Below, piece by piece: positions 7,846-16,353 of a stretch of DNA of 48,260 nt. Made by a program: the position numbers and the translations under genes. Each line of letters begins with the position of its first letter. Within the stretch, counting starts at the first letter, position 1. Source of the stretch: Planifilum fulgidum (lineage in GTDB: Bacteria > Bacillota > Bacilli > Thermoactinomycetales > DSM-44946); assembly GCF_900113175.1 (NCBI RefSeq), contig NZ_FOOK01000027.1:1-48260 (forward strand), given 5' to 3'. Below the pieces are notes generated by a model. It was given only the letters and a program-made list of their open reading frames with translations, was not told the origin of the DNA and did no database searches.

Positions 7846-8688
7846 TCACTCGGGGCCGGGCCATTTTCCCTCAAACACAAACTCGGCCGGGCCGGTCATG
7901 AAGACATGATCGCTTTTCTCATCCCATCGGATGTGCAAATCCCCGCCCAGGAGATGGACCGTCGCCTCCCGTTCGGCCTTGCCCGCCAGGGCGGCGGCCA
8001 CCACGGCGGCGCAAGCGCCGGAACCGCAGGCCAGGGTCTGACCGACCCCCCGCTCCCAGACGCGCATGTCGATTTCCCGGGGAGAGCGGACCGTGATAAA
8101 CTCCACGTTGGTTTTCCGGGGAAAGAGCGGATGGGTTTCCAGCCGGGGCCCCCACTTCTCCACCGGAAAGGAGGGCGCATCCTCCACCCGTACGACGGCG
8201 TGGGGGTTTCCCATGGAAACGGCGGTAAACCGGAACCGGGCGCCGTCCACCTCCAGCGGCTCCTCCACCACCCTCTCCCGGTCGATGGCGGTGGGAATCT
8301 CCCGCCCCTTCAGGATCGGCCGTCCCATGTCGACGCAAACGGCGACCACCCGCCCCTTCGAAACCTCCAGCCCCACGCGCTGCAGTCCCGCCCGCGTCTC
8401 CACCGTCAGCTCCCGTTTCTCTCCCGAAATCCGTTCAAAAAAATACCTGGCCACGCAGCGAACCGCATTCCCGCACTGTTCCGCCTCCGTCCCGTCCGGA
8501 TTGAAGATGCGCATGGCCACGTCGGCCTTCTCCGAGGGCAACACGAAGACCAACCCGTCGGCGCCCACGCCGAAATGGCGGTCGCAGAGGGCGCGGGCCC
8601 TTTCCGGCGCATCCTCCGGCAGGGCGGAACGGGAAACCACGACAAAATCATTGCCCAGCCCCTGCATCTTGGTGAAGCTCCAGGTCAT
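7846..8688 (-). CDS. dapF: Diaminopimelate epimerase
   Basis: Interconverts LL- and meso-diaminopimelate without a cofactor, supplying lysine and the cross-linking residue of peptidoglycan. Length 280 is typical. The two catalytic cysteines are visible: C72 in EQCGNAVR and C221 in ACGSGAC. The substrate loops FVVV...GADGL, RIFNPDGTEAEQ and MGNPHAV are intact. The start ATG follows GAGGAG. It lies 28 bases after the P-type ATPase gene on the same strand and probably shares its transcript; the two have no obvious functional link. Confidence 0.97.
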   Translation of the reverse strand: MTWSFTKMQGLGNDFVVVSRSALPEDAPERARALCDRHFGVGADGLVFVLPSEKADVAMRIFNPDGTEAEQCGNAVRCVARYFFERISGEKRELTVETRAGLQRVGLEVSKGRVVAVCVDMGRPILKGREIPTAIDRERVVEEPLEVDGARFRFTAVSMGNPHAVVRVEDAPSFPVEKWGPRLETHPLFPRKTNVEFITVRSPREIDMRVWERGVGQTLACGSGACAAVVAAALAGKAEREATVHLLGGDLHIRWDEKSDHVFMTGPAEFVFEGKWPGPE

Positions 8689-8716
8689 CCCACAAACTCC
8701 TCACATCGTTTTTTCC

Positions 8717-11449
8717 CTATTTGCGCTCCGCACGCCTCATCCCTCTGACCACATCGACTCCCCCGGCCAGCAGGATGGGAAGGGTCGACGCGGCGATGAT
8801 CAGCATCCATTCCCGGGCACCGAGGGCCGTGGTGTGGAAGATGGGCTGCAGGGGCGCACAATAAATTATGATAAAGAGGATCAGGACGGAAGACAACACC
8901 GCCAGCACCAGGGAGCGGTTTTCCAGGGGGTTCCGGTGGAAGATGGACCGGCTGCTCCGGCAGTCGAAAACGTAGACCAGCTGCGCCAGCACCAGCGTGC
9001 TGAAGGCCACCGTCTGGGCCCGCGTCAGGTCGCCGGGCGACTCCCAGTAGGCCACCCAGAACGCCCCCAGGGTGAAAAGACCGATCAACAACCCCCGGGA
9101 TACGATCTTCCAGCCCACCCCCCGGGCGAAGATGCTCTCCCGGCTGTCCCGCGGCGGACGGCGCATCGCATCCTCCTCCGCCGGATCCACCCCCAGCGCC
9201 ATCGCCGGCAATCCGTCCGTCACCAGGTTGACCCACAAAATCTGGATCGGCACCAAAGGCAGGGGCAGACCCGCCAGCATGGCCAGAAACATCACCAGGA
9301 TCTCTCCCACGTTGCTCGCCAAAAGATAGCTGATGAACTTGCGGATGTTGTCGTAGATGCTCCGCCCCTCTTCGACCGCAGCCACGATCGTGGCGAAATT
9401 GTCGTCGGCCAAAACCAGGGAGGAGGCTTCCTTGGACACGTCGGTCCCCGTCATCCCCATGGCGATGCCGATGTCCGCCGCCTTGATCGCCGGCGCGTCG
9501 TTCACCCCGTCCCCGGTCATCGCCACCACGTGCCCCTCCTTCTGCAGGGCCTTCACGATGCGCAGCTTGTGCTCCGGGGAAACCCGAGCATACACGTCGA
9601 TGCGATTCACCTTCTCCTGCAGCTCGGACTCGCCCATGCGGTCCAGCTCCCGCCCCTCGACGGCCAGGCCCCCTTCGGTCAGGATGCCCAGCTGCCGGGC
9701 GATGGCCACCGCCGTCCCCTTGTGGTCCCCGGTGATCATCACCGGCTTGATGCCCGCCTGCCGGCAGCGGCGGATCGCCTCCTTCACCTCATCCCGCGGC
9801 GGATCGATCATCCCCGCCAAGCCAACAAACACCAGGTTCCGCTCCGCCCTCTCCTCGGGTCCGGGGTCCTTCCCCGCCGGAATTTCCCGAAAGGCGAAGG
9901 CCAGGTTCCGCAGGGCCATCGCCGCCAGCTGCGCGTTCATCCGGAGCACTTCCTCCCGCTGCTCCCGGCTGAGGGGCACCGCCTTCCCGTTCCGGAGAAT
10001 GTGGGTGCACCGCTCCAGCAGCACATCCGGCGCCCCCTTGACGAGCAGCATCCGCTCGCCCCCCGGCCCCTCCACCAGGACGGACATCCGTTTCCGCTCC
10101 GAGTCGAAGGGGTACTCCTTCACCCGCTTCCACCGGCGGTCCATCTCCTCCCGGCGGATGCCCCCCTTGGCTCCGACCACCAGCAGAGCCCCCTCCGTGG
10201 GATCCCCGTCGATGCGCCACCCTCCCTTCTTCCGGCGAAGCATGCCTCCGCCCTCCTCCCGCACCAGGGCGGCGTTGTTGCACAGCACCCCGATCTCCAG
10301 CAGCCGCCGCAAAGCCTCCGACCGGCGGGGGGACACTTCCCGCTTCTCCAGCCGGAATCCGCCTTCCGGTTCGTAGCCCGTTCCCGTCACCTCGTACAGC
10401 CGGCCGTCCGCCCACACCCGGGTGACCGTCATCTTGTTCTGGGTCAAGGTCCCCGTCTTGTCCGAGCAGATCACCGTGGCGCAGCCCAGGGTCTCCACCG
10501 ACGGCAACCGGCGCACGATCGCCTTCCGCCGGATCATCCGCTGCACCCCCAGCGCCAGCGCGATCGTCACGATCGCCGGCAGCCCCTCCGGAATGGCCGC
10601 CACCGCCAGGCTGACCCCCGCCAAAAACATCTCATAAAGCCCGTGGCCGTGAAGCACCCCGGCCACCACCACCATGCCCGTCAAAATCAGCGCCACGACG
10701 ATCAGCACTTTCCCCAGCTGCTCCAGGCGGCGCTGCAGCGGCGTCTCCATCTGCTCCGCCGTCTGGATCAGGTGGGCGATCCGCCCCATCTCCGTCTCCA
10801 TCCCCGTGTGGACGACGATGCCCGTTCCGCTCCCCCGGACCACCATCGTCCCCATGTAGCCCATGTTCTTCCGGTTCCCCAGGGGCACGTCCGCCCGGGG
10901 CAGGCGCTCCGCCGATTTGCTCACCGGAACGGATTCCCCCGTCAGCGCCGACTCCTCCACGTACAGGCTCTCCGCCCGGATCAGGCGCACATCCGCCGGG
11001 ATGCGATCCCCGCTCTCCAGGGCAACGATGTCCCCCGGCACCAGGTCGGCGGCGGGAATCCGCTCCCACACCCCTCCGCGCAGCACCCGGGCCGTCGGGG
11101 CGGACAGCTCCTTGAGCGCCGCCAGGGACCGCTCCGCCCGCACCTCCTGCACAAAGCCCAAGATGGCGTTTAAAAAGACGATGGCGATGATGGCCGCCGC
11201 ATCCAGATATTCGCCCAAAAGCCCCGAAATGAGCGTGGCGGCCAGCAAAACGAGCACCATGAAATCCTTGAACTGGTTGAGAAACACGATGAAGGGAGAG
11301 ATCTTTTTCCCTTCGCTCAGCCGGTTGGGTCCCACCGCCTTCAGCCTTCTCTCGGCTTCCCCCCTGTCCAGGCCGACGGCGGGATCCACTTCAAAGTGGG
11401 CCGCCACCCGGTCGGCTTCCCACTCCACCCAGCGACTTTTCTCCGACAC
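8717..11449 (-). CDS. Cation-transporting P-type ATPase, Ca2+ (SERCA-like) type
   Basis: About 910 residues in the usual P2A layout. Cation-ATPase N-terminal domain at residues 5-70, A-domain TGES motif (ALTGESVPV), PEGLPAIVTIALALG in M4, the phosphorylation site CSDKTGTLTQNK with D330, the KGAPD nucleotide motif, MITGDHKGTA, and MTGDGVNDAPA, then six C-terminal membrane helices. Likely exports Ca2+ at the expense of ATP (the YloB/LMCA1 type); the ion is inferred from PEGLP and overall similarity. The frame is open up to 11602, but GTG 11449, eight bases after AAAGGGGG, fits the start of the conserved domain. It precedes dapF. Confidence 0.93.
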   Translation of the reverse strand: MSEKSRWVEWEADRVAAHFEVDPAVGLDRGEAERRLKAVGPNRLSEGKKISPFIVFLNQFKDFMVLVLLAATLISGLLGEYLDAAAIIAIVFLNAILGFVQEVRAERSLAALKELSAPTARVLRGGVWERIPAADLVPGDIVALESGDRIPADVRLIRAESLYVEESALTGESVPVSKSAERLPRADVPLGNRKNMGYMGTMVVRGSGTGIVVHTGMETEMGRIAHLIQTAEQMETPLQRRLEQLGKVLIVVALILTGMVVVAGVLHGHGLYEMFLAGVSLAVAAIPEGLPAIVTIALALGVQRMIRRKAIVRRLPSVETLGCATVICSDKTGTLTQNKMTVTRVWADGRLYEVTGTGYEPEGGFRLEKREVSPRRSEALRRLLEIGVLCNNAALVREEGGGMLRRKKGGWRIDGDPTEGALLVVGAKGGIRREEMDRRWKRVKEYPFDSERKRMSVLVEGPGGERMLLVKGAPDVLLERCTHILRNGKAVPLSREQREEVLRMNAQLAAMALRNLAFAFREIPAGKDPGPEERAERNLVFVGLAGMIDPPRDEVKEAIRRCRQAGIKPVMITGDHKGTAVAIARQLGILTEGGLAVEGRELDRMGESELQEKVNRIDVYARVSPEHKLRIVKALQKEGHVVAMTGDGVNDAPAIKAADIGIAMGMTGTDVSKEASSLVLADDNFATIVAAVEEGRSIYDNIRKFISYLLASNVGEILVMFLAMLAGLPLPLVPIQILWVNLVTDGLPAMALGVDPAEEDAMRRPPRDSRESIFARGVGWKIVSRGLLIGLFTLGAFWVAYWESPGDLTRAQTVAFSTLVLAQLVYVFDCRSSRSIFHRNPLENRSLVLAVLSSVLILFIIIYCAPLQPIFHTTALGAREWMLIIAASTLPILLAGGVDVVRGMRRAERK

Positions 11450-11555
11450 ATCGACGCCCCCTTTGTCCAACCTCTCCTCTCTACTTCTATTCAGACAGGC
11501 CGTAAAAGATGAATCCCGCCGACAAGACCGGGAAAATGCGCGACAGAACAGGTAA

Positions 11556-11585
11556 GGGGCATGCGCCTTCTGTTGCGCGTGCCCC
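11556..11585. other. Hairpin in the divergent region between the ATPase and kinase genes
   Basis: GGGGCATGCGC and GCGCGTGCCCC pair over 11 bp (one G-U) with an eight-base loop. No true T-run follows on either strand, so it could be part of the ATPase 5' leader or a weak terminator. The 237-base divergent region also has a TATAAT at 11651-11656 pointing to the kinase gene, with no good -35 partner. Confidence 0.5.
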
Positions 11586-11686
11586 TCCTCGTCTTCTTTC
11601 AAAAACCTTCCGGCGGCTCGTCGCCTTCTTCCCTCCTTTTCAATTTCTCGTATAATAATATTGACAAAATCGGAAGGAGCTGACCG

Positions 11687-12880
11687 ATGGGAAGGGAAAT
11701 CGCAGGGTTCCTGATCCGGATCGGGGCGCAGGTTTTCCTCTGGATCGGCCTTTGGACCAGCGAAGCCGAAAACGCGGAAAGCCGTCCCTGGCTTTTGGCC
11801 GCGTGTGCCCTGTATTTCTCTTTTTATTTTCTCACCCCTCTATTTTCCCGGGGGAGATGGCTCCTGATCGGCTCCGCCCTGGCCGCGGCCTCCGCCCAGC
11901 GGTGGTTCACATCGGGGGAGAGCGTGATCCCTTTTCTCCTCTATTACCTTTTGCTGCTGGAATGCCTGTTTGCGGCCGATGATCGGGACAAAACCCCGGC
12001 GGCATCCGGAGTGGCCCTCGCTTCCCTTCTCCCCTACGCGGGACAGACACAGGCACTTCCGCTGACTTTTCACCTCTTTTTGCTGTGTCTCCTCGCCTTC
12101 GCCGGAATCAAGGGGAGTGAATGGCGCAGAACGGCGGAAGAGCGCCGCGAGATGTATGTCGGCCTCGCCGGCGAATACCGCCGGCTGAAACGGCGGGCCT
12201 ACGAAGGGGAACAGAACGCGCGCATCGAAGAGCGCAACCGCATCGCCCGTGACATGCATGATTCGGTCGGACATCACTTGACCGCCCTGCTGATCCAGAT
12301 CGAGGTCCTCCGGCAACAGTCCGGACGGGACGAGAACCGCTTGGCCCTGATCAAGGCGTTGGCCAAGAAGAGCCTGGAGGAAATCCGGACAGCGGTGCGG
12401 ACTCTGCATGAAAAGGAGATCCAGGGCCTTTCTTCCGTCATTCACCTGATCCGGCGGCTGGAAACCGACAGCCAAATCCGGGTCAACTTCACCGCCAAAC
12501 AAGGAGCGCTGTCCGTCCCCCTCTCCGCCGACAAATGCGTGGCCATCTACCGCGGCATTCAGGAGGGATTGACCAATGCCATGCGCCACTCCTTCGCCCG
12601 GGAAGTGGATGTCAGCCTGGACCTCCCCGGCGGAAAAAGCATCCGCTTCGAAGTCAGCAACCGCATCCGGGAAGCAAAGCCTTACCGGGAAGGGTTCGGA
12701 TTGAAAGCCCTGCGGGAGCGGGTGGAACAAGTGGGGGGAAGAGTGGAAATCGTCCCGTCCCGGGAGCGGTTCACGGTCCGGGGAATCATCCCCCTCGATG
12801 AAAAGGAGGATATCCATGCCCAACGTATTGCTGGTGGAAGATCAGCACTTGGTGCGCCAGGGATTGAAGATGATCATTGA
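11687..12880 (+). CDS. Sensor histidine kinase, NarL/DesK type
   Basis: Membrane sensor of a two-component pair, 397 residues. About five hydrophobic segments fill residues 5-140, followed by a coiled coil (150-185) and the HisKA_3 dimerisation helix with RDMHDSVGHHLTALL, phospho-accepting H191. The ATPase domain has the N box EGLTNAMRHS (N297), but the expected DNGxG G1 box is replaced by FEVSNRIREA. GFGLKALRERV is kept. The gene reads 65 bases into the response regulator gene, giving a C-terminal extension of doubtful relevance. AAGGAG precedes the ATG. The signal is unknown; a nearby ABC exporter suggests envelope stress or drug sensing (inference). Confidence 0.9.
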   Translation: MGREIAGFLIRIGAQVFLWIGLWTSEAENAESRPWLLAACALYFSFYFLTPLFSRGRWLLIGSALAAASAQRWFTSGESVIPFLLYYLLLLECLFAADDRDKTPAASGVALASLLPYAGQTQALPLTFHLFLLCLLAFAGIKGSEWRRTAEERREMYVGLAGEYRRLKRRAYEGEQNARIEERNRIARDMHDSVGHHLTALLIQIEVLRQQSGRDENRLALIKALAKKSLEEIRTAVRTLHEKEIQGLSSVIHLIRRLETDSQIRVNFTAKQGALSVPLSADKCVAIYRGIQEGLTNAMRHSFAREVDVSLDLPGGKSIRFEVSNRIREAKPYREGFGLKALRERVEQVGGRVEIVPSRERFTVRGIIPLDEKEDIHAQRIAGGRSALGAPGIEDDH

Positions 12881-13454
12881 ACAGGATCCCCGGCTGAAGG
12901 TGGCGGCGGAAGCGGAAAACGGAGAAGAGGCGGTTCGACAGTTTGAAAAACACCTGATCGACATCACCCTGATGGACATCCGCATGCCGGTCCTCTCCGG
13001 ACTGGAGGCGATCCGGCGAATCCGGTCGCGCCGTCCCGACGCCAAAATCCTGGTGCTGACCACCTTCAACGACGACGAATACGCCCTAAAAGCCCTTGAA
13101 CTCGGGGCCTGCGGCTACCTGCTGAAGGACGCGGAACCCCGAAAGCTGATCGAGGCCATCCACAGCGCGTTACGCGGCGGGATGATCCTTCACGACACGG
13201 TGGCCGCCAAAGTGATGCCCCGCCTCCTGACCCGGCCCAAAGCGGAGACCCGAACGCAGGACCTCCCGCTGACCCCCCGGGAACGAACCATCGTCCGCCT
13301 GGTGGGAGAGGGGCTGTCCAATCGGGAAATCTCCGACGAACTCGGCCTCTCGGTGGGAACGGTGAAAAATCACATCAGCCAGATTCTGCAGAAACTGGAA
13401 CTTCGCGACCGGACCCAACTGGCCATCTATGCCCTGAAAAACGACCTTGCCTGA
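12816..13454 (+). CDS. LuxR/NarL-family response regulator
   Basis: Partner of the upstream kinase, 212 residues. The receiver domain carries the acidic pair in LLVEDQH, phospho-acceptor D54 in LMDIRMPVL, the T in LVLTTF and K in YLLKDAE. The C-terminal HTH (LTPRERTIVRLVGEGLSNRE, SVGTVKNHISQIL) occupies residues 148-205. The start is ATG 12816 with AAAGGAGG seven bases upstream, within the kinase gene, so translation is coupled. A terminator follows directly. Confidence 0.95.
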   Translation: MPNVLLVEDQHLVRQGLKMIIEQDPRLKVAAEAENGEEAVRQFEKHLIDITLMDIRMPVLSGLEAIRRIRSRRPDAKILVLTTFNDDEYALKALELGACGYLLKDAEPRKLIEAIHSALRGGMILHDTVAAKVMPRLLTRPKAETRTQDLPLTPRERTIVRLVGEGLSNREISDELGLSVGTVKNHISQILQKLELRDRTQLAIYALKNDLA

Positions 13455-13475
13455 TGCCCGGGCAAGGTTTTTCCT
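13444..13475 (+). terminator. Terminator after the response regulator
   Basis: CCTTGCC and GGCAAGG pair across the stop codon, followed by TTTTTCCTTTTT. It separates the two-component genes from the ABC genes, which must then have their own promoter. Confidence 0.75.
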
Positions 13476-13496
13476 TTTTGGATGACGCCGGAACCA

Positions 13497-13508
13497 TGAC
13501 CGAAGTCA
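13497..13508. promoter_or_regulatory. Palindrome TGAC-CGAA-GTCA, candidate regulator site
   Basis: A small inverted repeat with flanking C and G also matching, just after the terminator and upstream of the ABC genes. NarL-type regulators bind such short dyads, so it is a candidate site for the adjacent regulator. A single short dyad is weak evidence. Confidence 0.3.
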
Positions 13509-13722
13509 CGGGGCGTTTCCCTGTTTGTGACCGCCGGCAGTATCTGAAAAAGGGAGGGGGAAGGTAAAATAAACGGGAAAAAACGAGAGATCATCCGATA
13601 TCCCCTTTGATGGAGACCGGAATTGCGGGAATTCGAACGCTCACGTCTTCCATCGCCTTTTTCTGCCGCCATCCGTCCCTGACCTTCTCCCGCTCGTCTT
13701 CTCCTCCCTCCGCTTTTATCAG

Positions 13723-14060
13723 ATGTGGAACCATCTGCAAACCCCGGCATGGATGGAAGTCGCCCTGCTGGCGGCCCGGCTCCTTCTGCCCCGTGCGGGA
13801 ATTTTCCCGAGGAGATTTCCGGAGGGAATTCGGCGAGCGGTGCTCCGTCCAATTCAGCAGGGATCGGCCCGGCGTGTTCATCGCCCAACTGGCGGTTTTT
13901 CAGTGGGCGACCCGCCTTCTGCTGGATCCCTTCATCCAGTGGCCGGGGCTCCAGACAAGGGACCGCATCGCGGCCCATGACGCCCTGCTGTTCTTTTTGA
14001 AAAATCATGTGCAACATTTCCTTGAGCATGGTCTATGTGCTCCACATGGCCGGCCTCCGG
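13723..14060 (+). pseudogene. Frameshifted small gene, unknown family
   Basis: Two segments with gene-like GC-rich third positions lie in different frames. The first starts at ATG 13723 (MWNHLQTPAWMEVALLAARL) and continues to about 13855. The second, one frame over, reads RPGVFIAQLAVFQWATRLLL, DPFIQWPGLQTRDRIA and FFLKNHVQHFLEHG to about 14035. Together they would give a protein of about 105 residues with two hydrophobic segments. I do not recognise the family. It may have been the first gene of the ABC unit. The rest of 13509-13722 holds no supported gene. Confidence 0.4.
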
Positions 14061-14112
14061 CCGCGGCCCGGACAAAACCGGAGTCGAAACTGCGGAAAGG
14101 AGGATGCGCCCC

Positions 14113-15045
14113 ATGCTCGAAACCCAGGATCTGACCAAGCACTTCAAGGAGGTCAAAGCGGTGGACAGCATCAATCTGTTCATCGAACGGGGAGAGATTG
14201 TCGGCCTGCTCGGTCCCAACGGCGCGGGAAAAACCACGGCCATCGCCATGATCGCCGCCCTGATACCGCCGACGCGGGGCGAGGTGCTGCTTTACGGAAA
14301 AAGCGTGATCGCCTCCCCCGCTCCCTTAAGGCAAATACTGGGCATGGTCCCCCAACAGCTGGCCCTGTACCCGGATCTGACCGCCCGGGAAAATCTGCAA
14401 TTTTTCGGCCGTCTGTACGGTCTGAAGGGGAAGAGCCTCGCGGTCCGGGTGGACGAAGTGTTGGAACTGGTCGGGCTGGAAGCGAAAGCCCACCGCCCGG
14501 TGAGCACCTTATCCGGAGGAATGCAGCGGCGGCTCAACATCGGCCTGGCTCTCCTCCATGAGCCCCGGTTTGTCATCATGGACGAACCGACGGTGGGCAT
14601 CGACCCCCAATCCAGGCACCACATCCTGGAGACGGTAAGGCGCCTCAACCGGGAAAAGGGGATGACGGTGCTCTACACCAGCCATTACATGGAGGAGGCG
14701 GAAGTGCTTTGCCACCGCATCTACATCATGGACCAAGGGCGGATCATCGCCTCGGGAACACCGGAAGAGCTGAAATCGATCCTCAGTTCGGATCATACCA
14801 TCGAACTGAAAGCGGAATCTCTTCCCCCTTCCTTTGTGGAAGCCCTGAGGCGGTTGCCGGCCGTCCGCTCGCTGTCGTCGGAGGGACAAGCCGTCACCCT
14901 GATCGCGCCGAAAACGGCCCACCTCCTGGACGACCTCTTCCGGCTCGCCCGGGAACACGGCGTCACCGTCACCTCGGTGAACATTCAATCCCCTTCCCTG
15001 GAAGATGTCTTTTTGCATCTCACCGGGAAAGCCCTGCGGGATTAA
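14113..15045 (+). CDS. ABC transporter ATP-binding protein
   Basis: ATPase of an ABC-2 type exporter (drug, antibiotic or Na+ efflux class), 310 residues. Walker A GPNGAGKTT near residue 36-44, Q loop in GMVPQQLALYPDLTARENL, signature LSGGMQRRLNIG, Walker B FVIMDEPTVGID and the switch histidine in LYTSHYMEEAE. The C-terminal 80 residues form the accessory domain seen in DrrA/NatA-like proteins. ATG 14113 is nine bases after AGGAGG and is preferred to upstream starts in the same frame. The two permease genes follow at 15 bases and with overlap, so the three form one operon. Confidence 0.95.
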   Translation: MLETQDLTKHFKEVKAVDSINLFIERGEIVGLLGPNGAGKTTAIAMIAALIPPTRGEVLLYGKSVIASPAPLRQILGMVPQQLALYPDLTARENLQFFGRLYGLKGKSLAVRVDEVLELVGLEAKAHRPVSTLSGGMQRRLNIGLALLHEPRFVIMDEPTVGIDPQSRHHILETVRRLNREKGMTVLYTSHYMEEAEVLCHRIYIMDQGRIIASGTPEELKSILSSDHTIELKAESLPPSFVEALRRLPAVRSLSSEGQAVTLIAPKTAHLLDDLFRLAREHGVTVTSVNIQSPSLEDVFLHLTGKALRD

Positions 15046-15060
15046 AAAGGGGGGGAGAGC

Positions 15061-16353
15061 ATGCTCTGGGCACTGATCAAGAAAGATTTGCTCCACTTGA
15101 TTCGGGTGAAAAGGGAACTGTCGACGCTGCTCGTGATGCCGGCCGTCTTGATCGCCATTTTGGGATACGCCCTGGGAGGGGTGATGAATCCGGAACCGAA
15201 ACCCCTGACCGCCCAGGTGGCGGTGATTCGGGAAGGGAACGTGAAAAAGGAGTTGGAACAATTCAAGAAGGACCTGGCCCGTTCGCCCCTCTCCCCGGAG
15301 GAGCGCTTATGGGTGGTGGATAAGGCGGAACATTTTGTCCCTTCGGATATTCTGGTCCGGAAGGTGCTGCAGGGAGAAAAAGGGAAAAGGGCTTTTGCGG
15401 TCCGGGAAATTTCCCCCGGGGAGCGGGATTCCGTCCTTCGGGACGAGCGTTTCGCAGGCATCCTCACCATCCCGAAGGATTTTGACCTTAGCCTGTGGCG
15501 CTCCCTTTTCCTCCGCGAGAAAAGCGCCGTCTCTCTGAAATTGGAACTGAATGAAAGCCGATTCCTTCAGGGGCAATGGCTGAAAAGCGCCGTCGAATCC
15601 TTCCGGGAGCAGATCAACCGGTCCGGCGCCATTTATCGGAGCTTGGAACTCGCCGGTTCCAAAAAGTTGGATCCGGACTTCTTTGCCCCTGATCCGACTC
15701 CCTCCATCCGGGGGGAGATCACCACCCTGGAGGGGCGGAAACCCCTTTCTTCCTTCGAATATTTTACCGTGGGCATGAGCACCATGTTTCTTCTCCACGC
15801 CGCCGCCTTCACCGCCCGTATCGCCTCCGAGGAAAGGGAAAACCGGGCCCTGGACCGGATCGCATTGGCCGGAGTTCCGGCGTGGCGCTTTTGGGCCGGA
15901 AAGTGGCTGGCCACGTTTCTGCTGGCCTTGATCCAACTTTTCACCCTGTTCGGATATGCCGCCCTGGCCTTTGATGTAACCTGGAAGAATCCCGCCTCCT
16001 TCCTGGTCGTCACCTTCCTTTTGGCCTTTGTTGCGGGAAGCCTGGCGGTGTTTCTGATGGCCCTCAGCTTCCGTTTCAACACGTCCTGGGTGGTGGAAAT
16101 CTTCTCCACCAGTATCGTCGTCATCCTCGGATTTCTCGGGGGCAGCTTCTTCAAAATGAACATCCTTTCGGAGTGGCTGGCCCGGCTGGGCGAATGGATC
16201 CCCAACGGTGCCGCGCTGACCGCCTACCTGGGCGCGATGCAAGGAGCCTCCCCGCAAGACCTGACCAATCCCCTGACGGTGCTGGCTGGATGGGCGGCCG
16301 CTCTCCTCCTGGCAGCGGCCGGCCTCAAACCGGAGAGGGGGAGGGTCCGATGA
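15061..16353 (+). CDS. ABC-2 type permease, first of a pair
   Basis: A 430-residue membrane subunit. One N-terminal helix (residues 22-45, ending in YALGGVM) is followed by an extracytoplasmic domain of about 200 residues with charged helices, then five or six membrane helices from about residue 235 (FEYFTVGMSTMFLLHAAAFT) to the C terminus (LAGWAAALLLAAAGL). This one-plus-five layout with a large loop is typical of YhaP/NatB-like ABC-2 permeases. GGGGGGAG precedes ATG. The stop codon overlaps the start of the next permease gene. The substrate is unknown. Confidence 0.9.
   Translation: MLWALIKKDLLHLIRVKRELSTLLVMPAVLIAILGYALGGVMNPEPKPLTAQVAVIREGNVKKELEQFKKDLARSPLSPEERLWVVDKAEHFVPSDILVRKVLQGEKGKRAFAVREISPGERDSVLRDERFAGILTIPKDFDLSLWRSLFLREKSAVSLKLELNESRFLQGQWLKSAVESFREQINRSGAIYRSLELAGSKKLDPDFFAPDPTPSIRGEITTLEGRKPLSSFEYFTVGMSTMFLLHAAAFTARIASEERENRALDRIALAGVPAWRFWAGKWLATFLLALIQLFTLFGYAALAFDVTWKNPASFLVVTFLLAFVAGSLAVFLMALSFRFNTSWVVEIFSTSIVVILGFLGGSFFKMNILSEWLARLGEWIPNGAALTAYLGAMQGASPQDLTNPLTVLAGWAAALLLAAAGLKPERGRVR

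Noticed and set aside
8066-11173. Open frame of about 1000 codons on the plus strand
   Set aside because: It is antisense to the P-type ATPase. Its product is rich in His, Gln, Arg and Pro with no motifs, as expected from the complement of GC-rich coding sequence.
11556-11585. Terminator between the ATPase and kinase genes
   Set aside because: The stem is strong but no T-run follows on either strand and the flanking genes diverge, so no termination role is claimed.
13427-14029. 200-codon minus-strand frame
   Set aside because: No ribosome site and no recognisable motif. The plus-strand pieces in the same region look more protein-like.
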